A stretch of 64,000 nucleotides of DNA, taken from NCBI RefSeq assembly GCF_003202695.1, contig NZ_QGLL01000001.1, positions 310,001 through 374,000 of the forward strand, in the 5' to 3' direction. Of the stretch, positions 17,110 through 27,310 are shown one piece after another. Within the stretch, counting starts at the first letter, position 1. Every line of letters begins with the position of its first letter. The stretch comes from Bifidobacterium asteroides. Lineage in GTDB: Bacteria > Actinomycetota > Actinomycetes > Actinomycetales > Bifidobacteriaceae. Below the pieces are notes generated by a model that ran no database searches, was not told where the DNA came from, and saw only the letters and a list, made by a program, of their open reading frames with translations. The position numbers were made by a program, and so were the translations under genes.

Positions 17110-17128
17110 CATCTCAGTATGTGAAATG
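17110..17128. promoter_or_regulatory. Candidate LtbR operator between ltbR and leuC
   Basis: CATCTCA-GTATG-TGAAATG is an inverted repeat with 7-bp arms, one mismatch and a 5-bp spacer. It lies 14 bp before the ltbR ATG. A possible leuC promoter (GTTCAT at 17134-17139, CATACT at 17156-17161, 16-bp spacer) lies just after it. The site could serve both divergent genes. Confidence 0.42.
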
Positions 17129-17232
17129 CAAAAGTTCATAACGGTTGGGCAGCTCCATACTCGGTGGTAAGAGGCCGGCGGGGTGCCGATAAGGTTGGCG
17201 CCCTGGCCGGTCGTAGACTTTCAGGAGGCGAT

Positions 17233-18636
17233 ATGGGACGCACAATGGCGGAAAAGGTCTGGACCGATCATTTGGTCAGAAAGGGCCAGGGAGGCGAGCC
17301 CGATCTGATCTACATCGATCTGCAGCTCATGCACGAGGTGACCAGTCCACAGGCCTTCGAAGGTTTGCGTCTGGCAGGTCGAAAGATCCGTCACTTGGAC
17401 CAGGTCATCGCCACTGAGGACCACAACACGCCCACGATCGACATCGATCGGCCCATTGCCGACAAGGTCTCGGCCCTGCAGATCTCCACCCTTGAACGCA
17501 ACTGCCGTGAGTTTGGTGTTCGTCTGCATCCATTGGGGGACGCGGACCAGGGCATCGTCCATGCTTTTGCACCCGTTCTGGGGCTGACCCAGCCTGGCAT
17601 GACCATCGTCTGCGGTGATTCGCATACCTCGACCCACGGGGCTTTTGGAGCCTTGGCTTTCGGCATCGGAACTTCTGAGGTGGAGCATGTTCTAGCCACG
17701 CAGACCCTGAGCCTGAAGCCGTTCAAGACCATGGCCATCACCGTCCGAGGAGAGCTTAAGCCGGGCGTGGGCGCCAAGGACGTCATCCTGGCCGTCATCG
17801 CCAAGATCGGCACTGGCGGCGGACAAGGACATGTTCTGGAGTACCGGGGCGATGCCATTCGGCGCATGTCCATGGATGCGCGCATGACCATCTGCAATAT
17901 GTCCATCGAGGCCGGGGCGCGGGCCGGGATGATCGCGCCGGACGAGACCACCTTTGCCTACTTGGAGGGCCGGCCGCACGCCCCCAAGGGAGCCATGTGG
18001 GAGCAGGCCTTGGACTACTGGAGGACCCTGCCCACCGATCCGGATGCAGTCTTCGACAAGGAAGTCATTCTGGATGCCGACCAGCTGACCCCCTACGTGA
18101 CCTGGGGCACCAACCCCGGACAGGGCCTGCCCATTGCCGCCGATGTGCCTGTGCCTGGAAAGATCGCCGATCCGGCCAAACGCCAGGCAGCCCAGGAAGC
18201 CATCGACTACATGGGTCTGCAACCGGGGATGCCCATCCGGGACATCGCCGTGGACACCGTGTTCATCGGCTCCTGCACCAACGGGCGCATTGAGGATCTT
18301 CGCGCGGCTGCGGCCATCATGAAGGGGCATCACAAGGCCAAGAATCTGCATCGCGTCCTGGTGGTTCCGGCTTCTTCGCGGGTCCGCATTCAGGCCGAAA
18401 AGGAAGGGTTGGACCGCATCTTCGAGGATTTTGGAGCCGAGTGGCGTAACGCCGGCTGCTCCATGTGCCTGGGGATGAACCCCGACCAGCTGGTGCCGGG
18501 GGAGCGTTCCCTTTCCACATCCAACCGCAACTTCCAGGGTCGTCAGGGCAAGGGCGGCAGGACGCATCTGGCCTCGCCAGAGGTGGCCGCAGCGACGGCC
18601 ATCAGGGGGACCATCTGCTCACCGGCCGATCTGTGA
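17233..18636 (+). CDS. leuC: 3-isopropylmalate dehydratase large subunit
   Basis: Aconitase-family [4Fe-4S] enzyme that isomerises 2- to 3-isopropylmalate in leucine synthesis, working as a complex with Leu[10 protein letters not shown] and [15 protein letters not shown] contain the cluster cysteines. The start at ATG 17233 has AGGAGG at 17223-17228 and gives 467 aa, the usual family length. The frame extends back to 17164, but that part lacks family sequence. leuD follows after 46 bp and the genes surely form an operon. Confidence 0.97.
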   Translation: MGRTMAEKVWTDHLVRKGQGGEPDLIYIDLQLMHEVTSPQAFEGLRLAGRKIRHLDQVIATEDHNTPTIDIDRPIADKVSALQISTLERNCREFGVRLHPLGDADQGIVHAFAPVLGLTQPGMTIVCGDSHTSTHGAFGALAFGIGTSEVEHVLATQTLSLKPFKTMAITVRGELKPGVGAKDVILAVIAKIGTGGGQGHVLEYRGDAIRRMSMDARMTICNMSIEAGARAGMIAPDETTFAYLEGRPHAPKGAMWEQALDYWRTLPTDPDAVFDKEVILDADQLTPYVTWGTNPGQGLPIAADVPVPGKIADPAKRQAAQEAIDYMGLQPGMPIRDIAVDTVFIGSCTNGRIEDLRAAAAIMKGHHKAKNLHRVLVVPASSRVRIQAEKEGLDRIFEDFGAEWRNAGCSMCLGMNPDQLVPGERSLSTSNRNFQGRQGKGGRTHLASPEVAAATAIRGTICSPADL

Positions 18637-18682
18637 GCCCATCAATCATTCGTCATCGCCATCCAGCAGGCAGGAGGTCATC

Positions 18683-19369
18683 ATGGAGCCACTTTCCGTT
18701 GTCACCGGGGTCGGGGTGCCCTTGCGCCGCTCCAACGTCGATACTGATCAGATCATCCCCGCCGTATTCCTGAAGCGGGTGAAAAAGACCGGCTTCGAGG
18801 ATGCGCTTTTCTATGCCTGGCGAAGGGACCCGAATTTCGTTCTCAATCGGCCCGAATACTCAGGTGCTCGCATCCTGGTGGCCGGGCCCGACTTCGGCAT
18901 CGGCTCTTCGCGTGAGCACGCGGTCTGGGCCCTGCGGGATTACGGCTTCCGGGTGGTCATCGCCCCCCGCTTCGCTGATATCTTCTATGGAAACACCGCC
19001 AAGAATGGTGTTCTGGCTGCCATCATGCCCCAGGAATCAGTGGAGTTGCTCTGGAAGCTCCTGGAGGAGGACCCCGGCACCGAGATGACCGTGGACCTGG
19101 GCGCTCGCACGGTCGTCTGCGCTGATGTGACCCTGCCCTTCCAGGTTGATGACTATGTGCGATGGCGGCTTATGAACGGCTACGATGACATCGATCTGAC
19201 TCTGCAGCACGAGGATGACATCCGCGCCTATGAGCGTATGAGGGCCGAGCGCTTCCCCTTCAAGCCACGCACCCTGCCGGCCCAGCACCTGCCTGAGGAG
19301 CCGGTTGCTCCGGCCAGGGAGGGGCAAATCGACTGGCCTGGACCCTTGGCTGATCGCGGCATCATCTGA
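18683..19369 (+). CDS. leuD: 3-isopropylmalate dehydratase small subunit
   Basis: Small subunit of isopropylmalate isomerase, supplying the swivelling domain over the LeuC active site. [12 protein letters not shown] near the N-terminus and [17 protein letters not shown] in the middle are the family signatures. At 228 aa it is slightly longer than the 201 aa of E. coli, with a charged C-terminal tail. AGGAGG lies directly upstream of ATG 18683. It is co-transcribed with leuC. Confidence 0.97.
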   Translation: MEPLSVVTGVGVPLRRSNVDTDQIIPAVFLKRVKKTGFEDALFYAWRRDPNFVLNRPEYSGARILVAGPDFGIGSSREHAVWALRDYGFRVVIAPRFADIFYGNTAKNGVLAAIMPQESVELLWKLLEEDPGTEMTVDLGARTVVCADVTLPFQVDDYVRWRLMNGYDDIDLTLQHEDDIRAYERMRAERFPFKPRTLPAQHLPEEPVAPAREGQIDWPGPLADRGII

Positions 19370-19481
19370 CCGACTGGCCGGTGCCCTCATATGACAGGCT
19401 TTTACCCTTCCCTCGCTTAGCATGGACTATGACAGCCAGGTCGACCATGGCCTGCTGGCAGCGAAGAGGGGGCGGTTTATT

Positions 19482-20441
19482 ATGAGGCACGGCAAAGGTG
19501 ATGTGCACGGCTGGGGTGTCAGACGGGCGGTGAACGTTCTGAGCGCCTTCGCCTTCATTTATGTGGCCATTGAGACTCTGGCGGGCCTTTTGGGAGCCAA
19601 GGTGGTTCTGCCCGCCCTCTTCCCGCACGCTTCCAAGGCGGAGCTCAACGGTCATCTGGGGGACTGGGCAGTGGTCGCTTCTGTAGTGCTGGCCCTGCTG
19701 TTTGCTTTGATCAGTCAATGGCCGGTCATCGTGGGTCGCGAACGTCATGGCCAGGACCAGGTGCGATGGGTGACCGCTCGACGATTCAGCCTGCTGGCAC
19801 TGATCATCGCCTTGGCTTGCTTCTTCCTCAGTCAGCTGGTGGCTGGGGTAGCCGACTCCGGGCTGAGGACTGTTCTCTCCGGTACTGGGCTGCATCCGCC
19901 GGCCGCGTCCGGCGACGGCAGCCTAGACACGCCTATCATGCTCTTCTACGGCATTCTTCTGGGGCCCTTTGCCGAGGAGCTGGTCTTTCGTGGGGTCATT
20001 ATGAACGGCCTGCGTCGTTTCGGCCGGGTCTTCGCTATTATTACTTCTTCTTTGCTTTTTGGCTTCATGCATGGCTCCCTGGTCCAGGGTCTGTTCGGCT
20101 TCATTTCAGGCCTGGTTCTGGGTTATCTGGCCATGGAGTACGGGCTGGTCTGGTCCCTGTTGGTGCACATGCTCAACAATGCCTTCTCCTCTGGCCTGCT
20201 GGCCAAGTACATGCCCTTGGCACCCGAGGTGATCCGCATCGGATTGGGTCTGCTCATGATGCTGGTGCTGTTGATCGGGGTCGTCGGCCTGCTGGTCAAG
20301 CTGTGGGCCCTCCGGGATTACTGCCGCATCAATCGCGCTCCCAAGGGTATTTATGCCTCTTGGAGAGCGCCGTGGTTCCTGCTCTTCTGCCTGGCCTGCC
20401 TGCTGATGGCCCTGAGCGAATTCGTGCCGGGGCTGGGATGA
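19482..20441 (+). CDS. CPBP-family intramembrane metalloprotease (first of three)
   Basis: Polytopic membrane protein of the CPBP (Abi, CAAX protease/bacteriocin-processing) family; 319 aa with about eight hydrophobic segments. The three catalytic blocks are intact: EELVFRG (Glu165, Glu166), FGFMHG (His197) and HMLNN (His229). The start at ATG 19482 has AGAGGGGG nine bases upstream; an in-frame ATG at 19422 lacks a ribosome site. The next two genes are paralogues, and the first two proteins share a similar end, PWFLLFCLACLL here versus PWFLFYSLLCLL. Family members process prenylated or bacteriocin peptides or give self-immunity; the substrate here is unknown. Confidence 0.85.
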   Translation: MRHGKGDVHGWGVRRAVNVLSAFAFIYVAIETLAGLLGAKVVLPALFPHASKAELNGHLGDWAVVASVVLALLFALISQWPVIVGRERHGQDQVRWVTARRFSLLALIIALACFFLSQLVAGVADSGLRTVLSGTGLHPPAASGDGSLDTPIMLFYGILLGPFAEELVFRGVIMNGLRRFGRVFAIITSSLLFGFMHGSLVQGLFGFISGLVLGYLAMEYGLVWSLLVHMLNNAFSSGLLAKYMPLAPEVIRIGLGLLMMLVLLIGVVGLLVKLWALRDYCRINRAPKGIYASWRAPWFLLFCLACLLMALSEFVPGLG

Positions 20442-20609
20442 CCAGGCGGTCGATGGTGCTGGCTTATTGTCCGGATTCCGCTGGGGAGCGACAATGTTGG
20501 ACTGCATCTGGTTTGTAGCGTCAATGACGTGAACGTGGGGAGCGATTCGTGCTGCCGGGCGACCTTTATGGCCGTTCGGTAGTGCATAGGGGGGAAGGAT
20601 CGTCGACGC

Positions 20610-22661
20610 ATGATGGATGATGAGCATCGCAGCAGCGGTAGCCAGCCTGCCGATGTCCGATACAACCAGAAGCGCTGGAAGGTGTCACCTCCCTCTCTTG
20701 CCCTCAGAACCGCAAGTCGCACTGGTGGCGAGGTTTACGCCCGTTACTGGAACTATCGGGAGGAGCCTATTGACCCGCCGCAGCTGAGCCTGCCGGGGGA
20801 GGCTATGGATGACGGCGTGGCCCATCCAAGGCGTATCGCGCATCAAAAGAATACGCTTCTGCAAACTGCTGACGGGCGCAAGGGAGCCATGCCGGCCGGT
20901 CAGCAATCCTCGGCGCTCCCAGAAGCCGATGATTTTTCGACCTCGGTCACTACGACCAGACGGTTGAAGGTTCCTGCATTTACTCCGATTGATCTGTCGG
21001 TCGATGGGCGCGACCCGAACGGGTCCGGCCAAGGGCCGGTCCTGCGGCATATGGCGGTTCGCCAAGAGTCGGAGGGTTCAAAGACCATGGATATTTTAGA
21101 ACAGCCGAAGCAGCCTGTTGACAAGGCTGTCTGGTCATGGGCCGAGCCGGAGACGCACAATGCTCAGGTCTTCTCCTGGAGTATGCGCAAACGTCGTAAG
21201 CCGTCCGCAAGCAGACGCGCAGACAAGCCAGCAGCTTCCGCCGCCAAGGATTCGTCTGCTTCCGCCGCTTCTGTTGCCAAGCCGGTCAAGTCCAATTCGG
21301 TAGTCGCTAATGGGGCGCCTTCGACTTATCTTTATGAGAATTCGAGGCCTACGAAGCCTGATCGCGTGTCTTCTGCATCTGCAACCGCTGATTTGGCTGA
21401 ATCGTCCGCAGCGCCGGTTCAAACGTATCCAGCTCCTATGGGGTTTGCTGATCGGCCGGTCATCGTACCTCGTTCGGATGCCGACTGGGATTCGCTTGTC
21501 ACTGGCTTAGGGACTTCGGGCCAGGATGGCGCTCTTGCAAGATCCATTGTCGACGAAACCAATCATCGGCGGCGTTGGGCCTGTTTTGCCCCACGGGTTG
21601 TTGCCCGGCATGGGGCAGGCGTCAGCGTCGGCACCGACAGTCAGATGGCTTTATCCTCGGCTTCTGGCAGTCAGGAAAAGGTGCCCGCTCAAGTGGCTGA
21701 CAAGTCCACCACCTACACAGCCAGTGCGAGGGTGCTGCACGCCGTTAATGGTCAGGCAGCCTTTGCCTTTGCCTACCTAACCATATCCGTTCTGGTGCTC
21801 ATGCTCGGTTCAGGGATGATCCAGCCAGTCCTCATGGAGCGGATCAAGTCTCCTGAATTCGTCTTCCTCCTATCGGACGGGGTTGCCCTGATGTCGGTCC
21901 TGATAGGGCTGACCTATGCCTGCATCTCAGAATGGAGCGTTATTCGAGGTGTGGATCAGCGAGGTCAGGACGCCGTCCGCTGGCGCACCGGTCGAAGAAT
22001 GACGCCTGCGGCTCTGCTTGCTCTTGGAGCAGTGCTTCTGCTGGGCCAGGAAATGGTTCATGAACTGAATAAGTTCTTCAACTATTTCTGCCCACTGCTG
22101 CACATCCCCTCCTTGGCCTCGCGCAGCCTGCTGGCTACCGGAGCCTCCTCGCCAATGATGGTTCTATATGCCTTTCTTGTGGTTCCCCTGGCTGAGGAGC
22201 TGGTCTTTCGTGGCATCATCCTCAATGGGCTTCGCCGGTTTGGGCGGGTCTTCGCCATTCTGACTGCGTCCCTGCTCTGCGCCCTGTTGCAGAGCGACGC
22301 TGTCTCCGGGGTTTGGGTCTTCCTGCTGGGGCTGGCACTGGGGTACTGCTCTCTGGAGTATGGTCTGATCTGGGCAATAGGAGCCCGTATGGTCGGCGAT
22401 CTGCTCTTCAGCGGCCTGCCCGACCGCTATCTGATCAGCGCCCCGCGTACCGTTCGCCTGTCGGCTTTGACAGTGGCGCTGGTGCTGGTCCTGGCTGGAT
22501 TGGTTATGTTCTTTCTACATCGCATTGGCCTGTTGGACTACTTGCGGCGTTATCGAGCTCCTCAAGGAACTTACGTTTCCTGGAGGCAGCCCTGGTTCCT
22601 GTTCTATTCGCTGCTCTGCCTGCTGCTGACCGTTGTCAAGTTCGTCCCCGGCCTGCTTTAG
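20610..22661 (+). CDS. CPBP-family protein with long N-terminal extension and degenerate active site
   Basis: 683 aa. The C-terminal half (about residues 375-683) aligns with the neighbouring CPBP proteins, and EELVFRG is kept (Glu529, Glu530). The second motif reads CALLQSD, with Gln561 where the His should be. The third reads ARMVGD, with Arg593 in place of His and the Asn pair lost. Proteolysis is therefore unlikely. The first roughly 370 residues are hydrophilic, rich in Ser, Ala, Pro, Arg and Lys, with no recognised fold; they are probably cytosolic and disordered. The frame is intact and GGGGGGAAGGA precedes ATG 20610, so it is not an obvious pseudogene. A scaffold or sensor role is possible. 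Confidence 0.8.
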   Translation: MMDDEHRSSGSQPADVRYNQKRWKVSPPSLALRTASRTGGEVYARYWNYREEPIDPPQLSLPGEAMDDGVAHPRRIAHQKNTLLQTADGRKGAMPAGQQSSALPEADDFSTSVTTTRRLKVPAFTPIDLSVDGRDPNGSGQGPVLRHMAVRQESEGSKTMDILEQPKQPVDKAVWSWAEPETHNAQVFSWSMRKRRKPSASRRADKPAASAAKDSSASAASVAKPVKSNSVVANGAPSTYLYENSRPTKPDRVSSASATADLAESSAAPVQTYPAPMGFADRPVIVPRSDADWDSLVTGLGTSGQDGALARSIVDETNHRRRWACFAPRVVARHGAGVSVGTDSQMALSSASGSQEKVPAQVADKSTTYTASARVLHAVNGQAAFAFAYLTISVLVLMLGSGMIQPVLMERIKSPEFVFLLSDGVALMSVLIGLTYACISEWSVIRGVDQRGQDAVRWRTGRRMTPAALLALGAVLLLGQEMVHELNKFFNYFCPLLHIPSLASRSLLATGASSPMMVLYAFLVVPLAEELVFRGIILNGLRRFGRVFAILTASLLCALLQSDAVSGVWVFLLGLALGYCSLEYGLIWAIGARMVGDLLFSGLPDRYLISAPRTVRLSALTVALVLVLAGLVMFFLHRIGLLDYLRRYRAPQGTYVSWRQPWFLFYSLLCLLLTVVKFVPGLL

Positions 22662-22764
22662 AGCGTGTCATATTGGTGCCGCCAGTAGTGGCGTAGACTT
22701 GGACCAGTTGGAGGCCGGTACCGGATGGCCACACCTGCAGAGAAGCATGGAAGGGCATAGTGAT

Positions 22765-23814
22765 ATGGGGCAGACAGCGACGGCCGATGCGCCGGTGACC
22801 GGGCAAACTCAGAAGCCCAGGCTTGGCGTGGCGGATTACGTATGGATGAGTGCAGCCAGGATGATGCTCAACCGTCAATCCGGCTTGTTGCTAGTATACC
22901 TGCTCATCGGCAACAGCGTCGGTTATCTGTTCGGTGTCATTGCTCAGATGGAGTGGAATGCCGTCTTCGATCCGGTGCGTGCCCACTCTGGGTTCATGTA
23001 TATCATCGATCATGCCGAAGACGAATACGGAGGCATCATCAACCTGGTCGCCTCCTGCACCGCACTCTGCTTCCTGGTATTCGCACAACGTCGCCAGATC
23101 TGCGACTCCGGCCCTCTGGGCATCTTCCACACCGATCTGCATCCCATGACCTGGCAGGTTCTGCTGGGGTGTTTTGCGCTGACGCTTACCGGGCAGACCC
23201 TGGGCGGCTGGTATCAGTCAGGCATGGACTGGACTGCGGCGGGGATGGGAGTGCATCAGGCCTGGACCGCCGCCAAGCAGATTCAGCAGGCCTCAGGTAC
23301 CATGCCTATGTTCATCTACTCCGGCCTGCTGGCCCCCGTCATTGAGGAGATGGTCTTCAGAGGGGCCATCCTGCACGCATTGAAGCCCTATGGCCGTGTC
23401 TTCGCCATCGTCACCTCTGCGGTCATGTTCGGCTTCTTCCACGGTGACCTTGGCCAGGGATTCTTTGCTTTCATCATGGGTCTGGTTTTGGGCTATCTGG
23501 CTTGCGAATACTCCATATTCTGGTCCATGGCTCTGCACATGTTCAACAACTTGGTTGTCATCGACGGGCTGGATTTTCTCCTGAGTTTTATGAGCGATGA
23601 CATGTCCCTCTATATGAAAGTGCTTATGATGCTGGCAGGCATCCTGGCAGGCATCCTGGTCCCCTACCTGGGTCGTCATCGGATTGCCGCCTTCCTGCGG
23701 AACAACCGCACGTATACGAATGTCTATGGCGCCTGGGTCTGTCCCTGCTTCATCATCTTCCTGCTGATCATGGGCTTGACCATGCTCATCCCCCTTTTCT
23801 CGACGGGCAGCTGA
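22765..23814 (+). CDS. CPBP-family intramembrane metalloprotease (third of three)
   Basis: 349-aa membrane protein. The catalytic blocks are complete: EEMVFRG (Glu194, Glu195), FGFFHGD (His226) and HMFNN (His258). GGAAGGG at 22749-22755 is well spaced for ATG 22765, which is preferred over ATG 22747 and over the long frame starting at 22633. Its sequence is more divergent from the first two than they are from each other. It lies 103 bp after the degenerate copy and may share its transcript. The target peptide is unknown. Confidence 0.85.
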   Translation: MGQTATADAPVTGQTQKPRLGVADYVWMSAARMMLNRQSGLLLVYLLIGNSVGYLFGVIAQMEWNAVFDPVRAHSGFMYIIDHAEDEYGGIINLVASCTALCFLVFAQRRQICDSGPLGIFHTDLHPMTWQVLLGCFALTLTGQTLGGWYQSGMDWTAAGMGVHQAWTAAKQIQQASGTMPMFIYSGLLAPVIEEMVFRGAILHALKPYGRVFAIVTSAVMFGFFHGDLGQGFFAFIMGLVLGYLACEYSIFWSMALHMFNNLVVIDGLDFLLSFMSDDMSLYMKVLMMLAGILAGILVPYLGRHRIAAFLRNNRTYTNVYGAWVCPCFIIFLLIMGLTMLIPLFSTGS

Positions 23815-23956
23815 TCAGTGTCTGGCTGGTATGGGCGGATCTATGCCCGAGGCGACAATTCACGGTGTCCCCACACCCCCTGTGGCAGACTTGCAGATAG
23901 GGGCCGATGATGCGCCAAAGCCCGGCTCTGAGCGGATACGAGAAAGAAGCCGATGT

Positions 23957-25288
23957 ATGCCCAAGATGAATACACAGAATGATGTGCTGCATGTGGTGGG
24001 CGGCAGACCCTTGCATGGCACCATACAGGTCCGCGGAGCCAAGAACTTCGTCAGCAAGGCCATGGTGGCTGCTCTGCTGGCTCCCGATGTGTCGGTGCTC
24101 AAGAACGTGCCCGAGATCCGCGATGTCCAGGTGGTCTCGGACCTGCTGAGGCTGCATGGCGTCAAGGTTGATGTGCGTCCGCAGGAGGGCGTGGTCACCA
24201 TTGATGCCAGCCATGTGGAGCTGGCTGATGTGGCCGATGTAGACACCTTGTCGGGCTCTTCCCGCATTCCCATCCTTTTTTCTGGGCCGCTTCTGCATCG
24301 GATGGGCGAGGCGTTCATCCCCGTTCTGGGCGGTTGCCGTATCGGCAGCAGACCTATCGACTTCCATCTGGAGACTCTGCGCAAGCTGGGGGCCAATGTC
24401 GACAAGGAGCATGAGGCCGGCATCCACATCACCGCACCAGACGGTCTGCACGGAGCCAAGATTCACCTGCCCTACCCCTCGGTAGGCGCCACGGAGCAGA
24501 CCCTGCTGGCGGCCGTCCTGGCCGAAGGCCGTACCGAGCTGTCAGGGGCGGCTACTGAGCCCGAGATCATGGACCTGGTGGCGGTCCTGCAGAAGATGGG
24601 CGCCCAGATCTCGGTGGACGTGGACCGGACCATCCGCATCGAGGGGGTGCCCTCTCTGAAGGGCTTCACTCATACCTCCCTGCCTGACCGCATAGAGGCC
24701 GCCTCTTGGGCCTCAGCCGCCCTGGCCACTCATGGCGACATCATGGTCAAAGGTGCCCACCAGCCCGACATGATGACCTACCTGAATGTCTTCCGCAAAA
24801 TTGGCGGCCAGTTCGATGTACGCGATGACGGCATCCGATTCTGGCATCCAGGCGGCGACCTGCGGCCCGTGGCCATCGAGACCGACGTACACCCCGGGTT
24901 CATGACCGACTGGCAGCAGCCCCTAGTGGTGGCCCTCACTCAGGCCAAGGGCCTTTCCATTGTTCACGAGACCGTCTACGAAAATCGCTTCGGCTTCACC
25001 GAACCGCTGATTCAGATGGGCGCCACCATCCAGCTGTACAAGGAGTGCCTGGGATCCCTGCCCTGCCGCTTCCAGCAGCGCAACTTCAACCATTCGGCCG
25101 TCATCTTCGGACCCACCCCGCTGACTGGCCAGGACATCGACGTGCCCGACCTGCGTGGCGGCTTCAGCCACCTGATTGCTGCACTGACGGCATCCGGGCC
25201 CTCTACCGTCCATGGCATCTCCCTGATCGATCGCGGCTACGAGGACTTCCGCGACAAGCTGCTGGCCTTGGACGCGCAGATCGACTGA
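23957..25288 (+). CDS. murA: UDP-N-acetylglucosamine 1-carboxyvinyltransferase
   Basis: First committed enzyme of peptidoglycan synthesis; it transfers enolpyruvate from phosphoenolpyruvate to UDP-GlcNAc in the cytoplasm. RGAKNFVSKAMVAALL near the N-terminus is the UDP-GlcNAc binding region. The loop GGCRIGSRP carries the catalytic Cys127 (the residue fosfomycin attacks), so the sensitive type is expected. It is 443 aa from ATG 23957; another possible start is ATG 23966, and the frame runs open to 23831 without family resemblance. It is followed 14 bp later by plsC. Confidence 0.95.
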   Translation: MPKMNTQNDVLHVVGGRPLHGTIQVRGAKNFVSKAMVAALLAPDVSVLKNVPEIRDVQVVSDLLRLHGVKVDVRPQEGVVTIDASHVELADVADVDTLSGSSRIPILFSGPLLHRMGEAFIPVLGGCRIGSRPIDFHLETLRKLGANVDKEHEAGIHITAPDGLHGAKIHLPYPSVGATEQTLLAAVLAEGRTELSGAATEPEIMDLVAVLQKMGAQISVDVDRTIRIEGVPSLKGFTHTSLPDRIEAASWASAALATHGDIMVKGAHQPDMMTYLNVFRKIGGQFDVRDDGIRFWHPGGDLRPVAIETDVHPGFMTDWQQPLVVALTQAKGLSIVHETVYENRFGFTEPLIQMGATIQLYKECLGSLPCRFQQRNFNHSAVIFGPTPLTGQDIDVPDLRGGFSHLIAALTASGPSTVHGISLIDRGYEDFRDKLLALDAQID

Positions 25289-25302
25289 TCCGGCAGACGC
25301 TG

Positions 25303-26196
25303 ATGGCTTCCAAAGGCAAACCCTCCCCTCGGTCTGCAGTGCCTGCCCTGTCTGACCAACAGGTGGCACTGCTGGCCCGGCGGCACAGGTTGGTGGATCC
25401 GACCCGCTACTATCCCACTGGCCGCCGCACGCCGGCTCTGGATGAGATAGACGGTCAGCACCCTGTGGGCACTACCCGTCTATTGCGCGGGGTCTCCAAG
25501 GTGGTGCGTGACTCCTGCCGGGTCTATGCCTGGGGGCTGGAGCAGGTGCCGCAGACCGGCCCCTTTATCACCGCTGCCACCCATGTGACCCAGTTCGACG
25601 TTTTCATTCCCATGATGGCCCTCTTCCACCAGGGTCGTCGCCCCCGGTATATGGCCAAGGCCGAGATGGCTCATTGGCCCTTGATCGGCAGCTGGTTTCG
25701 CATGGTGGGCATGCAGCCGGTCGAGCGTAAGTCCGGCAAGGCCAGATCGATTGAGGAGGAGTCGATCAGCATCATCACATCGGGCAGGCCACTGACCATC
25801 TGGCCGGAGGGCACCGTGACCCGTGACCCTCTGAAGTGGCCCATGTCGCTCAAGCCCGGGGTCGGATTCATCGCCTTGGAGGCCTCGCGGCAGCTTGGCC
25901 GAATGGTTCCTCTTTATCCCAGCATCACCTGGGGGGCGGCTTCAATCAATCACAAGTGGCCCTGGCCTCGGAAGAACGTGGTCATGTGCTATGACGGACT
26001 CCTTGACTATTCCGACCTGCTTGAAGATATGGATCAGTGGGGAACGGAACCCCCCAAGCAGTCTGTACATGCCCTCTGCGTCCGCCTGCGTGACAGGATG
26101 GAGGAGGTCATGGCCGAGATTCGCGGCGAGGAGCCCCCTGCAGCTGGATACTTCGATTACGTGACTATGACCCGTAGGCCCAGAAGCGAGCAATAA
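25303..26196 (+). CDS. plsC: 1-acyl-glycerol-3-phosphate acyltransferase (PlsC family)
   Basis: Membrane-associated acyltransferase of phospholipid synthesis, 297 aa. The HX4D catalytic box is HVTQFD (His94, Asp99), and WPEGTVTRD supplies the EGT phosphate-binding block (Glu169). About 60 residues at the N-terminus are hydrophilic. It lies between murA and gpsA; gpsA makes glycerol 3-phosphate, the start of the same lipid pathway. Substrate preference (acyl-ACP or acyl-CoA, first or second acylation) cannot be read here. Confidence 0.88.
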   Translation: MASKGKPSPRSAVPALSDQQVALLARRHRLVDPTRYYPTGRRTPALDEIDGQHPVGTTRLLRGVSKVVRDSCRVYAWGLEQVPQTGPFITAATHVTQFDVFIPMMALFHQGRRPRYMAKAEMAHWPLIGSWFRMVGMQPVERKSGKARSIEEESISIITSGRPLTIWPEGTVTRDPLKWPMSLKPGVGFIALEASRQLGRMVPLYPSITWGAASINHKWPWPRKNVVMCYDGLLDYSDLLEDMDQWGTEPPKQSVHALCVRLRDRMEEVMAEIRGEEPPAAGYFDYVTMTRRPRSEQ

Positions 26197-26311
26197 GGCC
26201 GGAACCCACATCCAATTCCCCTGTCTGGCGGTCGTGTCATAGGATGGGAGGGACAAGAATGAGATTGCTGGTCGGCGTTCCTGTGCGTACGGCATTATGC
26301 AAAGGAGAATG

Positions 26312-27310
26312 ATGACGAAGATCGCGGTATTGGGAGCAGGCGCATGGGGAACCGCTTTTGCTCAGGTACTCGCCGATGCAGGCAACCAGGTGGTCATGTG
26401 GGACATCAACCCGGATGTCGTAGAGGAAATCAACAGTCAACATTCGAATGCTCGTCGTCTTCCGACAGTGAAGAGGCTGCCCGATGCCATCATCGCTGAG
26501 GGCGACCGGGCCAAGGCTGTTTCGGGGGCTGGAATCGTGGTTGTCGCCATAGCCGCCCAGCACGCCTGCGAGGCCTTGAAAGAATTTAAGGATCTGCTTG
26601 GTCATGATGCTCTTGCGGTTTCCCTGATGAAGGGGATTGAACGGGGCACCGACAGGCGAATGGATCAGGTGGTCTGCCAGACGCTGAATCTGGATCCTGT
26701 CAGGTTTGCAGCCGTCTCGGGCCCCAATCTGAGCAAGGAGGTAGCCGCCCGTGAGCCGAGCGCCACTGTGGTTGCCAGCGCTGATGCTGATGCTGCCATG
26801 AGAGTGGCCCGTGCCTGTACGACTGACTATTTCAAGGCCTTTGTCTCAGACGATGTGATCGGCTTGGAAATGTGCGGATCGCTGAAGAATGTCACTGCGC
26901 TGGCCGTGGGGATGTCACGGGGGGCTGGTTTCGGAGAAAACACGGCCGCCATGATCCAGGCCAGGGGTCTGGCTGAGCTCACCGCCTTAGGGGAGGCTTG
27001 CGGTGCCAAATCCAAGACTTTCGCTGGCCTTGCCGGAGTCGGCGATCTAGTGGCCACCTGCGGATCGCCCTTGAGCAGAAACTACACTTTTGGCTTTAAC
27101 CTGGGCCAGGGCAAAAGCATTGAGGAAGCCACTCGCGTCAGCAAAGGCGTAGCCGAAGGCGTACCCACCACCGATGCTGTTGTCGCCTTGGGCAAGCGTT
27201 ATCAAGTGGCGACCCCGCTGGCTACAGCTATGAGTCATGTACTGGATCAAGGACTGAGCTGCCGGGGCATGATTGACGAGCTGTTGGGCGGGCAGATCAC
27301 TGCGGAATGA
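26312..27310 (+). CDS. gpsA: Glycerol-3-phosphate dehydrogenase [NAD(P)+]
   Basis: Reduces dihydroxyacetone phosphate to glycerol 3-phosphate for phospholipids. The N-terminal VLGAGAWGTAFAQVL is the dinucleotide-binding fold; SGPNLSKEVA and KNVTALAVGMSRG match the catalytic and substrate regions. It is 332 aa. AAAGGAG precedes a double ATG (26309 and 26312); the second has better spacing. The 290-bp gap to ddl holds no recognisable gene, hairpin or strong promoter. Confidence 0.95.
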   Translation: MTKIAVLGAGAWGTAFAQVLADAGNQVVMWDINPDVVEEINSQHSNARRLPTVKRLPDAIIAEGDRAKAVSGAGIVVVAIAAQHACEALKEFKDLLGHDALAVSLMKGIERGTDRRMDQVVCQTLNLDPVRFAAVSGPNLSKEVAAREPSATVVASADADAAMRVARACTTDYFKAFVSDDVIGLEMCGSLKNVTALAVGMSRGAGFGENTAAMIQARGLAELTALGEACGAKSKTFAGLAGVGDLVATCGSPLSRNYTFGFNLGQGKSIEEATRVSKGVAEGVPTTDAVVALGKRYQVATPLATAMSHVLDQGLSCRGMIDELLGGQITAE

